A stretch of 64,000 nt of DNA from Lachnospiraceae bacterium (GCA_017525525.1 JAFXSQ010000067.1:1-64000); one strand, 5' to 3'. Positions 36,940-47,216 are shown, counted from the first letter of the stretch. Notes: generated by a model not told the origin, from the letters alone. A program made the numbers and translations.

Positions 36940-38858
36940 CAGGCTTCCTCCTCTAACTTATAATACTCATCATAGGTTTCGACAAGCGCAGCGTCAAGCT
37001 GCTCTCGTTTTTCACTCAGCTCCGTAAGCTTGCCCACATTCGTCGCATTCTCGGGAAGATTGATTGCTGAGTCAACCTCCTCAAGCTCAGCCTCAAGCTG
37101 CTCTATCCTCGCCTCAAGCTTCTTTAAGTCATTCTCGCGCTTCTTTAATCTCGCCCTGTCCTCCTTATCCTTAAGAAAGCTCTCTTTGGACGACGATGCC
37201 TGCTCGGCGGGCTGAACATTTTCCTTTGCTCCGGCACTCTCAGCGCTGTAAACGGTATCCCTGTGGCTCTCGTAATAGTCATAGTCGCCTATGAAGTTGT
37301 AAAGCTTTTTATCCTTTAATTCTATTATCCTTGTAGCAATGCGATTTATGAAATATCTGTCGTGGCTGACCACGAGCACCGTCCCTGTATAGCCCTTAAG
37401 CGCATCCTCGAGTATCTCCTTTGAGTTGATGTCCAGGTGGTTTGTCGGCTCATCGAGCACAAGGAAGTTGGCCGGCGAAAGCATAAGCTTTGCAAGTGAA
37501 ACCCTTCCCTTTTCACCGCCGGACAGATCCTTTATCTGCTTAAACACATCATCCCCGGTGAAGAGAAAGGCCGCAAGCACATTCCTTATCCTCGTATTGT
37601 TAAGCTCCGGAAATGAATCGGATATCTCATCAAATATAGTCTTCTCTGGATTTAAGACCTGATGCTCCTGATCGTAGTAGCCGATAGTCACTCTCGCCCC
37701 TAATGCTACGGTTCCCGCATCCTTGGGGCAAATACGGTTTATCATCTTCAATATGGTTGTCTTACCGGTTCCGTTGCCTCCGATAAGCGCAACCCTCTCG
37801 CCTCTTTTTATCTCGATGTCTAATCCGTTAAACAGTTCGGTATTCCCAAAGCTCTTGGCAAGTCCCGTTACCGTAAGAACATCGTTACCGCTTTCTATAG
37901 ACGGCTCCAAGGTCATCCTCATATCGGCCCTTACCGTCTCGGGCCTCTCTATGACCTCCATCTTATCCAGCATCTTCTCCCTGCTCTCCGCCCGCTTTAT
38001 AGACTTTTCGCGATTGAAGGATTTAAGCTTTGTTATAACCTCCTGCTGATGCTTTATCTCCGCCTGCTGGTTCATGTAGGCCTTGAGCTTGGACTCGCGG
38101 ATTTCCTTATACTTGCCCGCATAATAGCTGTAATTGCCGTGATATACCGTAGCTTTTTTAAGTTCTATCCCGACTACCTTTGTTGCTACACGATCTATGA
38201 AATAGCGGTCGTGACTTACAACTATAACCGCCCCGGGATACGAGGCAAGATATCCCTCAAGCCAGGCTATCGCCGGCATATCGAGATGGTTGGTCGGCTC
38301 ATCCAATATGATAAGCTCCGGCTTTTTTAAAAGCAGCCTGCCCAAAGCGACCCTCATTCTCTGTCCGCCCGAAAGTGTATTCATATGCCTGTCGTAATCA
38401 GCTTCGGTAAACCCAAGTCCCTTCAATACACCCGTTATCTCGCTCTCGTACGCATAGCCGTTCTCACGGTCATAGAAGCTTGTTAAGGTATTATATTCCT
38501 CCATGAGCTTTTCAAGCTCCTCGCCTTCACGCCCGTGCATGAGCTTCTCAAGCTCTCTTATGCGCCTTTCGGTATCTATTATCTCCTGTTTTGTTTTAAG
38601 CATCTCCGCATAGATTGTGTCATCAAACGATACATCCTGGTGCTGCGAGAGATAGCCGATATTTACATCCTTTGATTTAACCACCTGACCTTCATCCGCG
38701 GTTTCCTCGCCCATTATTATCTTCAGCAGGGTAGTCTTGCCGGAGCCGTTGATGCCGACTATCGCAAGCTTCTCCTTCTCTTCAATGTGGAAGCTTACGC
38801 CTCTTAATATCTCCTTTTCCCCAAAGCTCTTACTTATGTTCTGACATGCTAAAATCAT
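36939..38858 (-). CDS. ABC-F family ATP-binding protein
   Basis: 639 residues with two ATPase domains and no membrane part. Walker A GINGSGKTTL and GGNGTGKTTI; signatures LSGGQRMRVAL and LSGGEKGRVSL; Walker B LIILDEPTNHLD and FLVLDEPTNHLD. Between them is the P-site tRNA interaction linker (about 240-310, Lys-rich). A C-terminal coiled-coil (about 555-635) follows. This layout is Uup/YdiF-like. ABC-F proteins act on the ribosome, in translation or antibiotic protection; which one cannot be read from sequence alone. Confidence 0.93.
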   Translation of the reverse strand: MILACQNISKSFGEKEILRGVSFHIEEKEKLAIVGINGSGKTTLLKIIMGEETADEGQVVKSKDVNIGYLSQHQDVSFDDTIYAEMLKTKQEIIDTERRIRELEKLMHGREGEELEKLMEEYNTLTSFYDRENGYAYESEITGVLKGLGFTEADYDRHMNTLSGGQRMRVALGRLLLKKPELIILDEPTNHLDMPAIAWLEGYLASYPGAVIVVSHDRYFIDRVATKVVGIELKKATVYHGNYSYYAGKYKEIRESKLKAYMNQQAEIKHQQEVITKLKSFNREKSIKRAESREKMLDKMEVIERPETVRADMRMTLEPSIESGNDVLTVTGLAKSFGNTELFNGLDIEIKRGERVALIGGNGTGKTTILKMINRICPKDAGTVALGARVTIGYYDQEHQVLNPEKTIFDEISDSFPELNNTRIRNVLAAFLFTGDDVFKQIKDLSGGEKGRVSLAKLMLSPANFLVLDEPTNHLDINSKEILEDALKGYTGTVLVVSHDRYFINRIATRIIELKDKKLYNFIGDYDYYESHRDTVYSAESAGAKENVQPAEQASSSKESFLKDKEDRARLKKRENDLKKLEARIEQLEAELEEVDSAINLPENATNVGKLTELSEKREQLDAALVETYDEYYKLEEEA

Positions 38859-38874
38859 CTTCTCTTACCTCAAC

Positions 38875-38901
38875 AAAGACGCCCGCGCAAGCGGACGTCT
38901 T
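38875..38901 (-). terminator. Hairpin terminator after the EAL gene
   Basis: Minus-strand stem AGACGTCCGC/GCGGGCGTCT with a 4-nt TTGC loop followed by TTTGTT, about 40 nt after the EAL gene stop and 16 nt before the ABC-F start. The T-run is short, so termination may be partial. Confidence 0.6.
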
Positions 38902-38941
38902 GTATGTCCTGTTACTTATTCTATCATTTTAATTGCTTCGT

Positions 38942-40960
38942 TTATTGCACTGCGTTCTCCAATAAATCATTTTTTTCTATAATACCCGCTACGGCAGCTG
39001 TTGAAGCAGAAGCCGCATCCGCTATTGTTGCCGCGACAACCGGCTCAACAATCGCCTTCGTAAAGTACTCCGTAAGCTCCTCTATGGGGATAGGCTTTGA
39101 ATACTTATAGCCCTGCAGATAGGATGCGTACATACTCCTGCAGCGCTCCTCATCCGAATCGTTCTCCACACCCTCGTAAAGCACGGAATAATTCATCTCG
39201 GCAAACATGTGTGCAAGGGACGAAACCATAGTTTCCGACTTCTTCTCCTTATCCGAAGCTATAACGAGAGAACGATCGAACTTTATGATGTCAAAAGGCA
39301 GCTCCATGATACGCTCAAAGTTGGAGTAACCTGTTCCGAAGTCATCAAGATAGAACAAAATGCCGTTTTCTTTGAGCTCGTTTATCTTCTTCTTCATAAT
39401 CAGGAAGTCGCTCTCAGTCGAGCTCTCGGTTATCTCTATTGCTATCTTGCCCGCAGGTATTTTGTTTTTATTCACTATCTCCAATATCTCCTGCGAGAAG
39501 TTCTCATCCCTCATCTCGCTTACCGAGAAGTTAACGGATATCCTGTGCACATCAAAGCCCATAGCCAGCAGACCTTTTATAATCTTACAGGTCTTGTTCA
39601 GAATAATCTTGCTTAAGGTGTGAAGCATCTGGTGACGCTCCGCAACCGGAATAAACTGATCGGGATATACCATCCCCATCTTTTCAAGCTTCAGCCTCAT
39701 AAGCGCCTCTGCAGTATCGTATCTGCCGGTAGATAAGTTAAAAACAGGCTGGCAGTACACAAGCACTCTCGGATCCGTGAGGTCACATTTCTTATTGATA
39801 TCCTCAAGCTGGCTCAAAATGTACTTGTAATCCCGAAAACGCTCTATGTCATCCTTCGAAATCCAGTAGATCTCATTTTCCTTCATCTTACTCTCGGTGT
39901 AAAGCAACAACGCAATGTAATCGTTGTCCTTGCTTAAGGCGCCGTCCGAGTAACCGATTACAATCTTATAATCATGCTTGAAGGTCGGGTAAACCTCCGC
40001 GAATTTGCTTAATATAGTCTGAATGTTATCATTATAATCGGGGTTCTTCTTCTCAGTGAATACAAGCACAAGGTGATTGCCTGCCACCCGGAACATGACC
40101 GCGCCCTTGAAGTAGCTGGTCGCAAAATGCCTTATCACCGTATTTACATCTCTCGGTATCCTGTTGACGCCGTCGAAGTCATGCATGTAAAGACTCATAA
40201 AACGGAACGGCTTCCCGTGCTCATAGGAATCCTCTACCATGTCCTCAAATGCAGTCTCCGGCACCGCGCCCGTTTCTATATCGTAAGGGTTTGCGTGTAT
40301 CAGATAAAGAATGGCAATCATCGGAAGTATAAATGTTAAAGTGGTAAATGAGGTCTGCCGGCTCATGCCCTGTATTCCGAGGATTGCAAGACTTATGCTG
40401 ACCGTACCTAAAACTCCTACCATAATCTGCTTTACTATCCTGTCCCTGTAACCCAACAGAAGCCATAAGAGCATGACCACGAAGAATGCGTAGGCCGCCA
40501 TAAATACATAGGTGTCGCTTATTATCTTACCGTCTTCTATGTAACAGAATATTTTAAGCGCCGGGCTTATAATCACAGTAACTACAGAAACAATATAACC
40601 AACGGCGGATATGGCCATAAATCTTATAGAGGTCGCACGGTCAAGCCATAGTATGTTCTTCAGATATATAACATACAAAAACAAGTTAGATATAAGGGCT
40701 ATATAATAGGTATCCCTTGCAGCATAAATATACCAGTCCGGCACCTCTCCCACCTTAGTGGAAAAAAAATGGAACATAAGATTGCCGAAAGCAGCAACGT
40801 AAACAAGTCCAAGCATGATCTTATACAGAAGATAATTCCTGGACTTGGTAATATATGTAGCTGTCATTAGAATTACAAGAGCCAGAATAATAGCTATGAC
40901 CGATATATCTCCTACCGGAAGGTAGCCGTCATAGTATTCCACATGATTAGCTAACAGCAT
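38942..40960 (-). CDS. Membrane EAL-domain c-di-GMP phosphodiesterase with degenerate GGDEF
   Basis: 672 residues. Seven or eight membrane helices occupy about 1-235. A GGDEF-like domain follows (about 250-385) in which the signature is RVAGNH, so it is not expected to make c-di-GMP. The C-terminal EAL domain (about 400-650) keeps the catalytic set: AEALMRL, NFSVSEM, EITESS, LDDFGTGYSNF, KFDRSLV and EGVEN. It should therefore hydrolyse c-di-GMP in response to a membrane signal. Start ATG has GGAGG 8 nt upstream. Monocistronic, bounded by a hairpin. Confidence 0.9.
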   Translation of the reverse strand: MLLANHVEYYDGYLPVGDISVIAIILALVILMTATYITKSRNYLLYKIMLGLVYVAAFGNLMFHFFSTKVGEVPDWYIYAARDTYYIALISNLFLYVIYLKNILWLDRATSIRFMAISAVGYIVSVVTVIISPALKIFCYIEDGKIISDTYVFMAAYAFFVVMLLWLLLGYRDRIVKQIMVGVLGTVSISLAILGIQGMSRQTSFTTLTFILPMIAILYLIHANPYDIETGAVPETAFEDMVEDSYEHGKPFRFMSLYMHDFDGVNRIPRDVNTVIRHFATSYFKGAVMFRVAGNHLVLVFTEKKNPDYNDNIQTILSKFAEVYPTFKHDYKIVIGYSDGALSKDNDYIALLLYTESKMKENEIYWISKDDIERFRDYKYILSQLEDINKKCDLTDPRVLVYCQPVFNLSTGRYDTAEALMRLKLEKMGMVYPDQFIPVAERHQMLHTLSKIILNKTCKIIKGLLAMGFDVHRISVNFSVSEMRDENFSQEILEIVNKNKIPAGKIAIEITESSTESDFLIMKKKINELKENGILFYLDDFGTGYSNFERIMELPFDIIKFDRSLVIASDKEKKSETMVSSLAHMFAEMNYSVLYEGVENDSDEERCRSMYASYLQGYKYSKPIPIEELTEYFTKAIVEPVVAATIADAASASTAAVAGIIEKNDLLENAVQ

Positions 40961-41115
40961 CTTTTACAGCCTCCGTGCCACAATCTCAAAATCCGTTTTT
41001 CACTATTATTTATTTAGGCAATAATATGCACTAATAGTTTACCACAATTCGCACAAAAAAGAAAGATATTTTCTTATAAAATATACAATTTTCACAAAGT
41101 TTTTTGTCTGTTTTT

Positions 41116-41607
41116 TCACTTAAAATGCACATTTTTGATTAGATAAACCGAAAGAAGACCTATCATGAAGCCCGAAACAGCTCCGGTAATCAGCAAAACC
41201 GCCATGTAGTAAGCAATCGAGCCGTTTTCCAACAAAAAACAGGCAAGCGACACCTGTGCCAGATTATGTGAAACAGCTCCGGCAACACTCACTCCGGCAA
41301 CCGAAAAGAGCTTTGACTTTTTGAGCGCGAACATGACCGCATAAGAAACCATACCTCCGCAAAGGCTGTAAATGAACATGACCGGATTGCCGAACAAGAG
41401 TCCGGTTACCGCAATTCTTACGATATTGACAAGAAAGGCCTCCCTTGCGCCTATCTTGTAGAGAATAACAACAATAACGGCGTTAGTCAGCCCAAGCTTT
41501 ACTCCGGGAACTGCCACAAAGACCGGTATAAGACTTTCCAGATACGAAAGCACTATCGCCAGGGCGGCAAACACTCCGACATAGGCTGCTCTGCTGCTCT
41601 TCTTCAT
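41116..41607 (-). CDS. Heptaprenyl diphosphate synthase component I-like / Gx membrane protein
   Basis: 163 residues from ATG 41607 (GGAGGTGG upstream, overlapping the previous stop by ATGA). Five or six membrane helices with conserved GVKLGLTNAVIV and GNPVMFIYSLCGGMVSY match the Hpre_diP_synt_I family, now usually seen as an S-component-like transporter for a quinone or isoprenoid precursor. The NusG_II gene upstream is its normal partner. Substrate not known. Confidence 0.8.
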   Translation of the reverse strand: MKKSSRAAYVGVFAALAIVLSYLESLIPVFVAVPGVKLGLTNAVIVVILYKIGAREAFLVNIVRIAVTGLLFGNPVMFIYSLCGGMVSYAVMFALKKSKLFSVAGVSVAGAVSHNLAQVSLACFLLENGSIAYYMAVLLITGAVSGFMIGLLSVYLIKNVHFK

Positions 41608-41987
41608 TCCGCCACCTCCACAACCAGCTTGTGAGGAAGACAGATTATTGTCTCGCCGAACATTGATACAGCCTTGTGCTTGACGCATATCTTATCGGGA
41701 CAGTCCGCTTCTTTGACGCTTGCTTCTCCGTCTTTTATGACAATCGTATTGGTTCCGTACGGCGTACCGAATTCCCTTGTTACATCTTCCTCCAAAGGAA
41801 GCTCGCAAAGCACCTCCCCGTCTACGCTTACCCTTACGATTTTCCCTTGGCTCAAGCTCAATCGATACACAAGAAAAATAACCGCGCCCACAATGATAAC
41901 AGCAAAAAAAAGCAGTAAATCCGCTCTTTTTACAAGCGCTGAATTACCGCTTTTTTCCTCTCTTTTTCTTATACCATCACTGCTCAT
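41604..41987 (-). CDS. NusG domain II-containing protein
   Basis: 127 residues with one N-terminal membrane helix (about 20-42) and an extracytoplasmic domain. The pattern EDCPDKICVKHKAVS..ETIICLPHKLVVEV, with conserved Cys and His, marks the NusG_II family. The two Cys could form a disulfide. It is paired with the Hpre_diP_synt_I-like gene, to which it is coupled by a 4-nt overlap. The ATG directly follows the stop of the 119-residue gene. Confidence 0.85.
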   Translation of the reverse strand: MSSDGIRKREEKSGNSALVKRADLLLFFAVIIVGAVIFLVYRLSLSQGKIVRVSVDGEVLCELPLEEDVTREFGTPYGTNTIVIKDGEASVKEADCPDKICVKHKAVSMFGETIICLPHKLVVEVAE

Positions 41988-42347
41988 CTAAAAATAAATC
42001 TTCTTCAAATTCATAAGATATTCCGAGATACTGTCGAACTCAAGCTTTAACCCGAAATCTACAAGCTTCGTGTCAAGAACCCCGTCGGGATAGAACCTAC
42101 CGAAGAACTCTTCCATCTCGTAAAGCTCACCTGATGTATGAAGCTGCATAAACGCCTGAAATGCTTCATCAAACTTCTTTACCCTATCCTTGAGGTCATG
42201 ATCCATTGCAAAGCCTTTGTTCTTCTTTACTCTCTTCAGATAATACTTAATGCCTTCGCAATAAGCGCGCTCGTCGGAGTACTCCTCCCGCGCCGTAGCT
42301 ATATCGAAGACTTCTTTCTTTTCTACATTCATTAATTCATCTGCCAT
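41988..42347 (-). CDS. Hypothetical protein
   Basis: 119 residues, charged, predicted helical, no signal peptide or membrane segment. No recognised family. It abuts the NusG_II gene, suggesting one operon. Upstream lies the 79-bp repeat array. Start ATG 42347 is weakly preceded by GGGGGATGG; a shorter form is possible. Confidence 0.65.
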   Translation of the reverse strand: MADELMNVEKKEVFDIATAREEYSDERAYCEGIKYYLKRVKKNKGFAMDHDLKDRVKKFDEAFQAFMQLHTSGELYEMEEFFGRFYPDGVLDTKLVDFGLKLEFDSISEYLMNLKKIYF

Positions 42348-42371
42348 CGTTTTTCACCATCCCCCTTAAAC

Positions 42372-42680
42372 TCAAACAGCAACACTGTTTGCCGCGCCGC
42401 GAGCGTGTCACGCAGTGACAATTTTCCTTACGCGAGCGTGCGCTTTTAATTCGAACAGCTTGCCTGTTCGCCGCGCCGCGAGCGTGTCACGCAATGACTA
42501 AATACCCTACGCGAGCGTGCGCTTTTAATTCGAACAGCTTGCCTGTTCGCCGCGCCGCGAGCGTGTCACGCAGTGACAATTTTCCTTACGCGAGCGTGCG
42601 CTTTTAATTCGAACAGCTTGCCTGTTTGCCGCGCCGCGAGCGTGTCACGCAGTGACTAAATACACTACGCGAGCGTGCGC
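42372..42680. repeat. 79-bp tandem repeat array (R2 family), four units
   Basis: Units begin with GCCGCGCCGCGAGCG at 42391, 42470, 42549 and 42628, an exact 79-bp period. Each has the order CGCGAGCGTG, GTCACGCAGTGAC hairpin, CGCGAGCGTGCGC, GAACAG..CTGTTC hairpin; the last unit lacks the final hairpin. Two alternating spacer forms occur (AATTTTCCTT and TAAATAC.CT), so the array grew as two-unit blocks. It follows the tRNA-Gly. It is not a CRISPR array, since units are contiguous without unique spacers. Confidence 0.92.
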
Positions 42681-42684
42681 ATAA

Positions 42685-42755
<71 letters not shown>

Positions 42756-42773
42756 TTTCTTAACAACGTTAAG

Positions 42774-42803
42774 ATTATACCCCATTGCCAACAGGCGCGT
42801 CAA
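42774..42803 (-). promoter_or_regulatory. Promoter of tRNA-Gly
   Basis: TTGACG (42798-42803) and perfect TATAAT (42774-42779) with an 18-nt spacer on the minus strand, about 19 nt before the tRNA 5' end. Confidence 0.85.
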
Positions 42804-42806
42804 GCC

Positions 42807-45164
42807 TTAAATTTCCCCTTCGTCTTTTGCAACAGGCGCTTTAAGAAGCGCTTCAAAGCCTTCAACCGCCTCATTAAACTCAGCCTCGCTGATTCCTGTC
42901 CCCGAGAAACCCGCTCTCTCATAAAGCCTTATCAGACCCTCGTCCGCTTCAACGCCTGCCCTCTCAGCAAGGGCGGTTATAAGCTCACGGTAATTGATAA
43001 GCTCTTTTAAGCTCTTATCCTTCCCCCTAAATCTCCTTCTCTTCGCAGCGATGTACATGACCAGTCTGTCCGCCGGCTCCGCCTTAAGATACTTCACGCG
43101 ATACATAATCTTCGTTACAAGTATGCTTAGGAAGAAACCGCATATAATAAGCAGAAGGATACCGAGAAGCACATATATCACTGTCTTAACCGCTTCATCC
43201 GAAATACCGAAGGTTCCACCGTCATCGCTGCCCTCTTCGTCATTTCCGCCGTTTGTCAGCTTATCGAACTCACTCCAGAAATCATCTACCTCTTCAACCT
43301 CACCGCTTGACGGGGTTACATCCACAACCACCCAGCCGTATCTTGAGTCAAAGACCTCAACCCATGCATGAGCATCATCATCAGTTACATCAACCTCAAC
43401 AAGAGCGGTATCGCCGTAGGCATTATAGCCTTCGTAATAGTCCGCGTAAGCCTTGTCCTCCACAAGCTCTCCGTTGAACACATCCTCCATGCTCAAGGCA
43501 TAGCCCTCTATGTACCTGGCCGGAATTCCCATGTACCTGAATATAAGCGTCGCGGACGCCGCAAAATGAGCGCAATACCCCTTCTTATTCTCACTGAGAA
43601 AATAATTCACGAAATCCTTATTGTCAGGCGTCCTTCCGGGCTTAACCGTATAGGGTATATTTTCCTGAAAATAATTCATCACTCCGTTTATAACCTCAGG
43701 AGTTGTCGCTGTGGCGAGTCCTGCTTCGCTGATGAAGCTCCTTATGGTCTCTATATTCTCCTCAGGCACATACAGGTCTTCCTCTGTGTAAGGCTTGCCG
43801 TCGGGATAATCGTTGACGGACACCTTAGTGTGGTTTCCGGACAGTCTCGGGAAATAGGATATCTCATAAAAGCCCGAGCTCTTCTCCAAAGTTCCCGTAT
43901 AGTAATAAGGCAGGTAAGCCGTCCCCGTATAGTTATCTATATACTTCAATCGCATCACGCCCTTGCCGGTATTTTCTTTGCCGGCCTCAAAATCTCTTTC
44001 GAGCGCATCGGCCTCCGGAGTTTTAACCTCTGTGGGCGTAGATGAGTCATACCGCACATCCGCGCCGCCGAGCCACTCGTTTTGATACGGCAGATATTTC
44101 CTTCCGGTAAAGCCCTTTAAATATAAGCCTGTAGGCTCATAAGGGGTAAACTGCATGATGATATCCGTCTGATGATCCGGAGTTATCTGCGACACATCTC
44201 CGAGCTTGCCCGACTTCAGTCCTCCGTCCCTGCCCCTTCCGCGGTAGAAACCATCAAAACCATCAGTCATGAAAAGCGATACGCCGGCCATGGTAAGCTC
44301 CTTGTACTGATTCTCCTCGTAGCCCACGTTGAAGGTTTCGACGGGCTTAAACACACTTACCGCCACAACCACAATAAAGACAAATACAGCTGCCACCCCT
44401 GCGGCGCCGGCCAGGGTCTTTACATCATATACATACGACAGTTCTCTCCTCTTAACCGATTTCTTTCTCTTAATCTCGTAGAGCGTGTCCTTCTTCTTCG
44501 TCTGCATCAGCGGATTGTAATGGCGGCCCGACTTTAACACAAGAGCCATTCCCATTCCGATAAGAAGCATAAGCGTGTATATCAGCTTCGGCTCCATGAT
44601 TATGTACAGAGGAATCACATTAAAGAACATAACCGTGAGAAATGTATCGACATACTTCATTCGACGAGAAATATTTACATTGAAAAGTATATCCATAACT
44701 ATGCCTATAAAAAGGCTGACAAAGGTTACGGTAACATACCTGTCCGTTATCTTTTCGTTGTACAGTCGCTGCACGTCTGTACCCAGATACTCCGAAGAAG
44801 CCTTGATGGTTATGTTCACTATGGCGTAGAAGCCCGAGTTGATATAATCCCTGAACATATACACAAGTCCCGCAAACAAAATGAACACTATGGCATAACC
44901 TAAGTTCTCTACGGTCAAACTGTAGTAAAGCATGGCGCAGACAATGGCCATAACGAAAATCACAAAATGACACAACAGGGCGTTATACTTAATGTCAAGG
45001 GCAGACAGATAAAAGCCTATACCGCCCATGGTTATAAGATAGACGATAAAGCCCTTCAGGATAAGCGTCAATATTCTCTTTTCCTTCTGCTCAAAGAAGC
45101 TGTCCGACAGCCTTATGCCCTCGCAGAGTATAAGCTCCGGTTCCTTTTCTTTCTTTCTCGCCAC
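42807..45164 (-). CDS. Transglutaminase-like membrane protein (TgpA-type)
   Basis: 785 residues, GTG start behind AGGAGAAG. N-terminal membrane helices at about 33-110 and 145-210, another at about 250-270. An extracytoplasmic transglutaminase domain (about 480-625) has the catalytic triad Cys531 (KKGYCAHFA), His599 (DDAHAWVE) and Asp615 (VVVDVTP). A last helix lies at about 660-690, then a C-terminal cytoplasmic segment. With moxR and DUF58 it forms the well-known three-gene operon. Its biological substrate in this type of operon is unknown; a cell-envelope role is inferred. Confidence 0.9.
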   Translation of the reverse strand: MARKKEKEPELILCEGIRLSDSFFEQKEKRILTLILKGFIVYLITMGGIGFYLSALDIKYNALLCHFVIFVMAIVCAMLYYSLTVENLGYAIVFILFAGLVYMFRDYINSGFYAIVNITIKASSEYLGTDVQRLYNEKITDRYVTVTFVSLFIGIVMDILFNVNISRRMKYVDTFLTVMFFNVIPLYIIMEPKLIYTLMLLIGMGMALVLKSGRHYNPLMQTKKKDTLYEIKRKKSVKRRELSYVYDVKTLAGAAGVAAVFVFIVVVAVSVFKPVETFNVGYEENQYKELTMAGVSLFMTDGFDGFYRGRGRDGGLKSGKLGDVSQITPDHQTDIIMQFTPYEPTGLYLKGFTGRKYLPYQNEWLGGADVRYDSSTPTEVKTPEADALERDFEAGKENTGKGVMRLKYIDNYTGTAYLPYYYTGTLEKSSGFYEISYFPRLSGNHTKVSVNDYPDGKPYTEEDLYVPEENIETIRSFISEAGLATATTPEVINGVMNYFQENIPYTVKPGRTPDNKDFVNYFLSENKKGYCAHFAASATLIFRYMGIPARYIEGYALSMEDVFNGELVEDKAYADYYEGYNAYGDTALVEVDVTDDDAHAWVEVFDSRYGWVVVDVTPSSGEVEEVDDFWSEFDKLTNGGNDEEGSDDGGTFGISDEAVKTVIYVLLGILLLIICGFFLSILVTKIMYRVKYLKAEPADRLVMYIAAKRRRFRGKDKSLKELINYRELITALAERAGVEADEGLIRLYERAGFSGTGISEAEFNEAVEGFEALLKAPVAKDEGEI

Positions 45165-45180
45165 GGTTCTTCTCCTGTCC

Positions 45181-46233
45181 CTATCCGTTGTCCCTTAACG
45201 TGATGACCGCATCGCTTCCATCACTTGTAATATGCATATAAGACTTGATCTCCGGATGAACCTCTCTCATGTGAGATGCTCCCTCCTCCGGATTTAAGTA
45301 AAGCTTTTCGTAATACATTTTCGCAAATGCGTTCTTTAATTCTTCGATATAATCAATCCTTACATCTTCATAATCATACCGCCCCATGCTCCAATAGAAA
45401 AGCCTGACTGTGGTATGCTCCTCACACAGAGTTTTCACCGCAGTGTAAGCTGCTGTCAGTATCCCGTCGAGCCTTATGGGATCCTTGATCAGCTCGAGCA
45501 TCAAAACCAGCTGTCTGTCCGACATCGAAACCCTGTCCTTGACCATGAGTATGTCCCTCTTCGCCGAGAGCTTCCAGTGTATGCTCATAAGCTTATCCCC
45601 GGGGATGTACTCCCTTATCTCCTGCACATCCGAGAAATCGTTCCCCCTCTTTGTACTCTCCTCGCTTTCAAGCATGCCGGACTCTATAACATTTCTGTCG
45701 TAATTAAGCCTGAAGCCGTCCTGCGGAAGTATAGTTACCGAAGCCTTGGAATCAAGCTTCTTCGTAAGCGGAACGAAACCCACCAGATCCTTTATCCTTA
45801 CGCTTAAGGCGCTTACGGTTATTATGCCCGGAAGCTCAGCCCTTAAGGGAAGCTCCACCCTGTAGACGCCTCTTATCCTCACGGGAACCGCTATTGTCTC
45901 CTCGGTTTCCCTCTCTATAAAATCATTGCTTATCTTCAGTCTGATCTTCGCATCCAGTGAAGGAGCAAAGGTATTATTCATGACTTCAATATAAAAATAA
46001 GCCTCCTGCCCGGTTCTGACATAATCATCTCCGGCAGATGCGGCTAAAATATCAATCTCAATATTCTTCCTAAGCCAGAAGTTAAGCGCCACCGAACAAA
46101 ACGGCGCAAGCACAAGCAGGCATAAGACCGTAAAATAAAAATGACTGTGGAGAAAGAAATACATAAGACCGTTGAAAAAAATTATTATTATATATCCGAT
46201 TAGTCTTAAAATGTATTCCATAGAATTCTCCAC
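45181..46233 (-). CDS. DUF58 domain protein
   Basis: 350 residues with two N-terminal membrane helices (about 8-50) and a vWA-like DUF58 region holding the signature REYIPGDKLMSIHWKLSAKR at about 205-225. It sits between moxR and the transglutaminase gene, the standard arrangement. The MoxR AAA ATPase is thought to act on DUF58/vWA partners as a chaperone. GGAG precedes the ATG. Confidence 0.9.
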   Translation of the reverse strand: MENSMEYILRLIGYIIIIFFNGLMYFFLHSHFYFTVLCLLVLAPFCSVALNFWLRKNIEIDILAASAGDDYVRTGQEAYFYIEVMNNTFAPSLDAKIRLKISNDFIERETEETIAVPVRIRGVYRVELPLRAELPGIITVSALSVRIKDLVGFVPLTKKLDSKASVTILPQDGFRLNYDRNVIESGMLESEESTKRGNDFSDVQEIREYIPGDKLMSIHWKLSAKRDILMVKDRVSMSDRQLVLMLELIKDPIRLDGILTAAYTAVKTLCEEHTTVRLFYWSMGRYDYEDVRIDYIEELKNAFAKMYYEKLYLNPEEGASHMREVHPEIKSYMHITSDGSDAVITLRDNG

Positions 46234-46247
46234 AGTTTATATTTTAG

Positions 46248-47174
46248 TTATATCCTCGGCGGGTTGACTATCGAAAGAAGCTGCCTTAATGCCATGTCCG
46301 CATTAAGTCCCTGAGCCTTTGCCCTGGTAGCCAGCTTTACCCTGTGTCCCAAGGTATCCTTCACGCACTTTTGCACATCCTCGGCAGTAACATAGTCCCT
46401 GCCGTCTATTACAGCCATTGCCTTCGCCATTCGAAGCAGGGCAATGGTTCCTCTGGGGCTTGCCCCCATGGAGAAAAGCTCCATCTTCCTCGTAGCCTCG
46501 ACTATGCAGACTATGTATTCGTATATCTCGTCTTTGACGAACATATCGTTGGTGCTCGACCTTAAGGCCTTAACCTCCTCTGCCGTGATAATAGGCTGTA
46601 CCTTGCTTACGGGATTTGAGGCATTGCCCTTTAAGATCTTTACCGCATCCTCATGGGCCGGATAGCCCATGGAAAGACACACCATAAATCTGTCAAGCTG
46701 AGACTCCGGAAGCATCTGAGTACCCGATGAACCGTAGGGGTTCTCGGTCGCAATTACCACAAAGGGATCCGGAAGCTTTCTTGTCACACCGTCTACAGTG
46801 GCCGTTCCCTCCTCCATTACCTCGAGCAACGCCGACTGTGTTTTGGGCGAGGTTCGGTTAATCTCATCCGCTAAGAAAAGGTTAGTGAAACACGCGCCCT
46901 CCCTGTACTCAAACTCTTTGGTAGCGGAATTGTACATCGAGAAGCCTAAGATATCACTCGGAAGTACATCCGGCGTAAACTGAACTCTCTTGTAATCCAT
47001 GGACATCGACTTGGCAAATGTAGTCGCAAGCGTCGTCTTACCCACTCCGGGGATATCCTCCATCAGGATATGCCCTCCGGCGATAACCGCGGCAAGCACC
47101 TTCTCGACTACACTTGCCTTGCCCTTAATCACTTTATTTACTTCATCTTTTACAGCATAAAGCTTATCATGCAT
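46248..47174 (-). CDS. MoxR-family AAA+ ATPase
   Basis: 308 residues. Walker A PGVGKTTLA (42-50), Walker B LFLADEINR, sensor ATENPYG and an arginine finger in LDRFM. First gene of the moxR-DUF58-transglutaminase operon. Family role: ATP-driven chaperone for vWA-type partner proteins, often in envelope stress. Confidence 0.93.
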   Translation of the reverse strand: MHDKLYAVKDEVNKVIKGKASVVEKVLAAVIAGGHILMEDIPGVGKTTLATTFAKSMSMDYKRVQFTPDVLPSDILGFSMYNSATKEFEYREGACFTNLFLADEINRTSPKTQSALLEVMEEGTATVDGVTRKLPDPFVVIATENPYGSSGTQMLPESQLDRFMVCLSMGYPAHEDAVKILKGNASNPVSKVQPIITAEEVKALRSSTNDMFVKDEIYEYIVCIVEATRKMELFSMGASPRGTIALLRMAKAMAVIDGRDYVTAEDVQKCVKDTLGHRVKLATRAKAQGLNADMALRQLLSIVNPPRI

Positions 47175-47216
47175 TTATCTATATTTCCTATCTTTATTTC
47201 CCTTATACAAAACTCC

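Noticed and set aside
42372-42680. CRISPR array
   Set aside because: Units are contiguous 79-bp repeats without unique spacers, and no cas gene is near.
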